From NCBI GenBank assembly GCA_963930775.1, contig OZ005698.1, positions 2,486,501 through 2,550,500 on the forward strand: 64,000 nucleotides of DNA, written 5' to 3'. The notes under the pieces are model-generated. The model saw only the letters and a list, made by a program, of their open reading frames with translations, ran no database searches and had not been told where the DNA came from. This document shows, one piece after another, positions 57,986 to 64,000 of this stretch; position 1 is the stretch's first letter; every line of letters begins with the position of its first letter. Origin of the DNA: Cliona cf. orientalis (Eukaryota > Porifera > Demospongiae > Clionaida > Clionaidae). The translations under genes and the position numbers were made by a program.

Positions 57986-58471
57986 GCAAAAAGAAAAGGG
58001 TTACTTTAACCCAACTTTGGTTACCTGAGTTGCACTGATGAACAATGCATACACAGTCATCCATGAATGCATGATTTTGGAATATATAATCATAATGTGT
58101 ACCCATTGCACATAGTTTCTTGAGACGTGCATTGCTATGGAGAGCCAAGTAGAGCAAGAGTATTTGCAGTGCTTCTGGTAATTACCACTTCACTTACTTC
58201 AATTACCAATTGCAACCACTTCACTCAATGTCATTCACCTTCATGTCCCTGTGCCAACTATAATAATTACAATAAGGTAGCCTTAGCAACTTCATGCACG
58301 TCTCAGATATGTGAATAGCCTGGCTTCAAGTATGTTATATGATCAAAGCTAGGAATACTTTCATTTACATTCCATAATCATGGCTGGTCACGAACTGCAT
58401 TCTTTTAGCTTGTGAGTGCAACTCAGGTAACCTAAGATAGGTTAAACTAACCCTTTTGTTTTTGCAGTGAA
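57986..58471. mobile_element. MITE with 'cactgcaaaaa' ends
   Basis: Left cactgcaaaaagaaaagggt and right acccttttgtttttgcagtg are inverted, with ggttacctgagttgcac inside both arms. Flanked by aattaa on both sides. About 485 bp, non-coding; the 63-codon frame inside is chance. Confidence 0.85.
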
Positions 58472-60250
58472 TTAATTAACGTTATGCATGGCTATTATAA
58501 TAATATTAGTATTATACCTCATCCTGATATTGATGTTTTTATTACAGTAGCTACCCTTCATGGTCATAGGTTGAAGTTTAATTGTCCAGGACTGAATCCA
58601 CTCTTAGACTAATATCAAGCATTATTGATTGACTGAAACCAGAACAGGAGCCTCCATGCAGATTGGGATTCATATTTCCATTATCCATTATTGTGTGTAG
58701 TTTGTGGCAGTGATATCCTGTGTGGGCACAGGGCTAGCTACACCATATTATAGTGCATTAGATTAAAAGGGATCACTGAAAGTACATGCACTATAAACAG
58801 CTGCATATCCTTGATAGGTTGAAGTTTAGCTGTCTGGGACTAGCTGAACCCACTCTAATAAACAAAAAAATTATTGCTTTTGAGATTGAACCCAGGATAT
58901 CAGACTGGATAGTGTGCTCTTGTTCACAGAAATGCATGAGTAACCCTTCTTATAATTAATAAGGGCCATCCCTGATGAGCAGCCAACCTGTCTATAAGGG
59001 CCACTTGATCCCAATTTCACTATAATATTATATTATGTACTTCATTATGCAACCATTTTATAGGAAGAAATTCGTTAGTCTAAGAGAAGGCCATGCATCT
59101 CTTAATTTAGTACCTCCAAGTATTATGGATTTGTCAGTACAGTGACTTTTACTGATGATTATGACCATTATGATAATAATTATTTAAAATTTTACTGAAA
59201 AATGGGGGGATTAAATTTTAGTGCATGCATATGCATCATATTATATAATAATAATATCATTATTATTATCGTTATAAGACTAACTTTGTTTTATACATAA
59301 AGTCAAGATCTAGAGTGCATTGGTAACACACATGGCATTGCATGGTAGCTATTAATTATTCCCAGTACATCTTGTGGATTTTGACGTCATTGCAGCTGTG
59401 GCTTAAGCGCTTTCATGATTGGTGGGAATGATGCAGGGTATCCAATGCTCCCTTTAAGTTTGTATTGGTAGGCCAGGTGGTTGACAAAGCATGCACTCGT
59501 TAACTATAAGCTTCGTCACCTTGTTGCAGCATCCATACTTCAATTTTTAATTTTTAACCCTCGCCGCAAAGCGTAGGCGGAGGGTTACTGCAATCGTTTG
59601 GCGATTTTTGTCCGTCCGCGTCTGTTTGTCCGTCCGTATGGTAAGGGTCGTCTGAGAGCAAGTACGCATCTGAGGATTACCAGGCATCAAGGAAGAGTGG
59701 TCACGTTAAGTCCTGCCCAGTGGCATAATAGTGTGCAGCTGTGGTTGCCGTTCTGTGCCTTGCTGGTCAATTGTCAATGCATGCAGTGACAGTGTAAACA
59801 GGCAGTGGCTCTTAAGTGCATAATTGAGTTTAAGCAGTCACAGAGGCTTTCAGTTATTATTATAATAGTGACATAGGCAGGTGCCTTCCCCCTAGCCTAT
59901 ATCATGCACTGACTCTGGAGTACCTCAGGTGCAGGGTATAGTATTGAACTATAGATATACATACTACCATAATATTATGGTAGTATGTATCTAGTGAATA
60001 TACTCCTTATATTGAGCAGGCATACATGCACACTGAGATATATGCTAGCTACTATAGATCTACATGTGCATGAGTCATGCATGCGTGTAGCGGTGAGGGT
60101 TTTGCACTCCTGTGCATTCATTAATTCTGTAGTCATAATAATACATTGCCAAGTAGCTACTAGCTAGTCATAGAACTAAATAATTAATCATTATGTATAT
60201 ACACAGGCCTAGGTATTCAGCAAATAATGTGGCACTCAGAGTTAAATCAC
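58472..60250. other. Repeat-rich spacer between WxxW genes
   Basis: No gene. Holds 'cactgaaagt..ctaataa' repeats (58540-58960), AT-rich sequence with a palindrome (59960-59990) and a dispersed-repeat start at 59549 (taaccctcgccgcaaagcgt) with cgtccgtccg runs. Confidence 0.55.
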
Positions 60251-60387
60251 CATTATAATATATAGCTAGTTACATTACTGAGCTGTCTGCAAACCAGCTG
60301 AAGAACTGATCCGCTCTTCTTGAACTTGTTTTGGCACGGCCACCGATATGCTTGGTGTTGACCTGCATGGGCCTGGGCATATGAACT

Positions 60388-60618
60388 GAAGGGCTGAGAG
60401 CCATAGTGGGCTAACCCACAAATGTTGAATTAGCCCCCCGAATCTTGAAAATATGTTTTTAAAATGTGTTTCATGAGCTGCAGAAAATTCATATTTCTGA
60501 AAATTTCAGCAACTTGGTAGAGTACAATGTATGGTTTTTTGTCCATTTTTGGGCTTTTTAGACAATTCCACACATTTTAATTAATTTGGGGTTAGCCCAC
60601 TATGGCTCTCGCCCCTTC
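60388..60618. mobile_element. 'gaaggg' MITE inside WxxW exon 2
   Basis: Ends gaagggctgagagccatagt and actatggctctcgcccctt + c are inverted; aact is duplicated on both sides. Inner arms read gggctaacccac / ggggttagccc. Same family as 40038-40261. Confidence 0.85.
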
Positions 60619-61050
60619 AACTGGACCTCATAGTCCCTGCAAGTGTCTGGAGTGTTTTCATGATTCCAACATGCTCCTCCAGTCTGTACATTGCAGGTCA
60701 TTGTCTGTCCGACGTCTCGATAATCCTGTCCTGTGGTTCTCTCTCTGCACCTTATACCAACTTGGATTGGGGCATATCTGGGAAGGACTGAAGTCACGAA
60801 TTGTTTCACAGTCACAGTAGCCACCTGGGTTATCTCTGTCAAGCCACTCAGTTTCACAGTAGCTGGTGCAGCTAATGCCAGTGGTGTCTTGAATGGTGCC
60901 AGCAGGACAGAGGAACCGAACTCGATAGTCTTGATCACAATTTCCATCGCTTTGTTTAGCATTCTGGCAAACAAGACCGTCATGAGCTAAACAAGTCACA
61001 GTCTCTCCTACATGTATATACAAAAATAATAATGAAATGCCAATTACGGA

Positions 61051-62268
61051 GTGGCTATTGACACCGACAAACCGGTGGCGATATTAATTAAACAGCCACG
61101 AAGCGTCTATTGACACCGACAAATTGGTGACGCATGTACAACCACTTACTGGCTACCGACACGGGTCAGTGTTCAATCATCAACTTAATTGTAGTACTCT
61201 GACTTACAGTTAGCCTCGTCCTCCAACATTCAATTGATATAGCACGAAAACATCATGCACATGCAGTGAGTTGGACGCCGGTGCAGCTCCGCCCATCATT
61301 AATTAACTCTTGACGGTGCTTGAGCGCTCATCAAATGTACTAACATACATATATACTGTACAGAATATGTGACTGTATGAACATAAACATTAATACACAA
61401 CAATACATGTACACAATCACGGGGAGAGTGAAGCCGAAAGCCTGTCACTCTTGGGCATTGCGTCGTTAGTAATAATCACCAGTTTAGTGTTTTGTGTTCT
61501 ACTACTGGTTTCCTCTTTCACTCTCTCGATCAGTGCCCATGCATGGTATGGTGCACACATACTGGAGTTCCTTGACTACAAAGTGGTAGCTAACGGTTAG
61601 ACAGCCTCTGCACTGGTGCATGTTCTTGTCTTCCATGAGGTTGTTTCAATGTTTTCTTCCTTTCTTTGAGGGCCAGAGAGTTTATACTTGCCCCTGCCAA
61701 TAGAGATTAACCCGTGAGCACTCTCTGAGAACCCTATATGCGTAAGGGGCATTCACAAAATTAATTAGTTTGTTAGTAACTTTAGGCTACATAAAATAAC
61801 TTACTAAAGCATCTACGTACACTGAAATGAATGCACATGTATACATGTTGTCCTACAATGAGCTGTGTCACAGGGTGATAACTGTAGTTCTCCACGGGTG
61901 TGCTGAGCCTAGAGTGTGATTAGGATCACATAGATCTGGTGTACCAGTACCCATGATAGCTTCTAGAGCAGGCATGGCACTGGGACACTCATCAAGTTAT
62001 TTTCCCTATGTGAAACTGGTCATCTTGATCCTTTAATAATATCCGTCAGAGTCCTATCATCGGTCGTAGGCTCACCATGGAGCTGAACTGGCTACTTCAA
62101 CAACGTCCTGTCACTTCTCGGACCTCGACCTCCCATACGCGCGCCGCGCCCACGTCCCCGCCCACTGTCGGTGTCATTAGTCAATTTGTGGCTCTTCGTG
62201 CCACCGACCGGTGGTAATAGTCACTTTGTGGCTGTTATTGCCACCGTTTTGTCGGTGTCAATAGCCAC
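61051..62268. mobile_element. ~1.2-kb inverted-repeat transposon in WxxW intron
   Basis: Left gtggctattgacaccgacaa, right ttgtcggtgtcaatagccac, with sub-repeats of the same motif inside both arms (61100-61125; 62165-62235). No transposase was recognised in the interior; non-autonomous. In the intron of the broken WxxW gene. Confidence 0.8.
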
Positions 62269-62993
62269 GGCCAAAAAAAATTATTCCCGCGCGCTGCACT
62301 GGCAGTCAGGAGCAGCAGCGCGAGTGTACCTGCATGTTGACGACCTTTACCCGCACGTTATTGTGCAAGCAGACAAGCAGACAAAACACTGTCCATACGC
62401 ATGGCACTGACTACAGTGACCAACAAAAAGGTACTATTGTGACGCTCGTGGACCGTATCCATCTATTTGAAGCATACTAAATTAAGCCTCAGTTTTTCGC
62501 CAAGTTCGATGAATCACTGTGCTCCAGATCTATTTTTATCCTTTGCTGCGCATGCGCGCGCGGGGTAATAATTTTTACAGCATGCATAGTATAATAATAG
62601 TTATTATTATTATTATTATAACTATTAGTAATTATTTGCAATCCTGTAGTTGCATGACATTGCATGTACCTGTACTTTGATATGGTTGACCAGATGTAGT
62701 TTGACACTCAATTCCGACTGGCCTTGGGCAGACCTGGGCTTTAGGAAAATCACGTAGAGTTTCCCAGTCACCGGATCCCGAGGGATTGTCTCGATCCAAC
62801 CACTGGGTCCAGCAATAAGTATCAGTGCACGTATACACCACTCCTACCAGAGCACAGAGAAGCAAAAGCGCTAGCTGTGTGGAGGTACTCATTTTTGAGA
62901 GTGCAAGAGTTGCTAGCTGTGAATCAGATATAGCTAATCTTCAGCTGGTTGATAGATCCTTGAATTTGATGTGCTACTGCGACAATTTCTATC

Positions 62994-63001
62994 CTTTTAT
63001 A
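62994..63001 (-). promoter_or_regulatory. TATA box of third WxxW gene
   Basis: TATAAAAG on the minus strand, about 100 bp before the ATG at 62892. Confidence 0.5.
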
Positions 63002-63480
63002 CTATTTTGGCTAGGCATGATCTAAGAGTGCATTTTAACCTCCTCAGAGCACTTTGCTAGCCCAATCACCAAAATTATTAGAATTGTTTATTATGAAATC
63101 ACCGATTTACCTTTGAGGTAGTAGATCAGTCCAAGCATGGTCCAAGGGTCATAGGATGTTTCTAAAGACAGACTAAAGAGACTTATAGCTTTTGCAGCCT
63201 ATGGCGCCTCAATTGAAGCCACCGGACGTGAGTATACAGCAGCATGACGTTTCTATGTAGCACTTCCGGCTCTGGCGCCACGTGAATACAACTTTGATGT
63301 TTGTATTGCGCATGCGCCATACTTGATCAGCAATTAGAATTTAATTTAGTTTGCAATTAAGGTACCATTAAATTGCGTGGGCGTGAGGTGGGGGATATGA
63401 CACCTAAACCACATCAAAGTCATTAGTGAGGTGCATGTTGTGTAACCACGCCCTTTTAATTGCACAGGTCTCAGGGGTGT
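63002..63480. other. Spacer between WxxW gene and right edge
   Basis: No gene recognised. Contains the usual sponge-like short palindromes (gcgcatgcgc). GC content rises after about 63480. Confidence 0.45.
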
Positions 63481-63822
63481 GGCTGCTAGAGCCGGAAGTG
63501 TTCATTTAATATCCTCCATGGACCGGAAGCCGAGCCGGAAGGGAGGGGCCAGGCCACGCCCAAAACAGCCCCACCCTGTTCCCCAAGGACCACCATTCTT
63601 AATCAAGTGCCTACTAACCACCGGATGTCCACCGGAAGCCCACAATCAATCCCAATTAAAACACACAGCTTCCTCAAGGCCAAAACACACACAAACACTT
63701 GGAGGCCGTTCTGCCACACCGCCCACGCAAGAGCTCACCTCATTTCCTGTGTGGGCGGAGTAACAACACGTCATCGCAACCACATCCGCTTCAAACCATC
63801 GTCAGCTTCCGTCCAGCCGTAC

Positions 63823-64000
63823 AGGCCCCTCGATCGCACCGGCGTACAGTGCCTCATTAACTGACATGGCCTCACCTTTGACCTCCTGCCACGCCCCCAA
63901 AGCCTCCTCGCGGGGTTCAAAGGTCACCACCGCTTCCGGGACACGCCCACCTATCGCCGAGGCCAAGTCCCAGGCGCCGATATCCAAGCACTGGCCCGTG
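63823..64000 (-). CDS. Possible partial exon at right edge
   Basis: A minus frame open from the window edge reads TGQCLDIGAWDLASAIGGRV, FEPREEALGAWQEVKGEAMS, VNEALYAGAIEGP and then meets a possible donor (cct|gtacgg). The stretch MSVNEALYAGAIEGP is faintly like plakin-type repeats, but this is weak. The plus strand is also open here (Ser/Ala/Thr/Pro-rich), as expected opposite an acidic Ala/Gly-rich exon. GC content is far above the rest of the window. Unproven. Confidence 0.3.

Larger units (their letters stand above)
60250..62892 (-). pseudogene. WxxW gene broken by a frameshift and a MITE
   Basis: Exon 1 62892-62670 is intact (MSTSTQLALLLLCALVGVVY, CWTQWLDRDNPSGSGDWETL). Exon 2 starts at 61007 and reads normally through RFLCPAGTIQDTTGISCTSY and WLDRDNPGGYCDCETI, but an extra base near 60760 (accaacttgg versus accaattgg in sisters) shifts the frame within CPNP. 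The other frame continues correctly to CRDYEVQ and then enters the MITE at 60618, where it ends as LKGREP. The original tail (FICPGPCGST) is on the far side of the MITE, around 60376. The intron contains a second, larger inverted-repeat element. TATA at 63001-62994. Probably dead, though the signal peptide and domain 1 could still be translated. Confidence 0.8.

Overview
This is eukaryotic, animal-type DNA with short introns, dense small inverted-repeat elements and no sign of bacterial organisation. A Death-NACHT-LRR receptor, a secreted beta/gamma-crystallin-like protein and a family of secreted WxxW-domain proteins in a compact AT-rich genome suggest a sponge, most likely a demosponge. That is an inference from gene content, not a species call.

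Layout. 1-2.7 kb holds a fructosamine-3-kinase-type gene on the minus strand; its last exon(s) lie left of the window. 3.2-16.9 kb is a complete 15-coding-exon centriole gene, CENPJ/CPAP/SAS-4 (1,289 aa), divergent from the kinase. Its largest intron contains a gene for a secreted cysteine-rich protein on the opposite strand. 17.2-26.8 kb is a partial second copy of CENPJ (end of exon 6 to exon 11, with exon 7 present three times), including a second copy of the nested gene. 28.16-31.15 kb is a foldback-type element whose arms are 9-bp tandem repeats. 32.4-33.0 kb is the crystallin-like gene. 34.8-36.8 kb is a third CENPJ fragment. 39.0-40.7 kb is a WxxW gene. 42.2-44.5 kb is an LTR-retroelement fossil. 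46.2-49.5 kb is the NLR gene. 50.4-55.9 kb is a fourth, decayed CENPJ copy that reaches the true last exon. 56.9-57.7 kb is an intact WxxW gene and 60.6-62.9 kb a broken one. A high-GC stretch at the right edge may begin another gene.

How it fits together. The window reads as repeated duplication of one unit: the 3' part of CENPJ followed by a minus-strand WxxW gene. Copy A is intact, B keeps open frames but lacks the TCP10 domain, and C and D are decaying. Comparing introns between copies shows which mobile elements arrived after duplication. Two different elements of one TA-targeting family landed on the same TA in copies A and D.

The features most worth checking are the foldback element with minisatellite arms (8-bp target duplication visible), the nested secreted gene carried along by CENPJ duplication, and the NLR gene bracketed by direct repeats. 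Exon coordinates come from reading splice sites and frame by eye, without transcript data.
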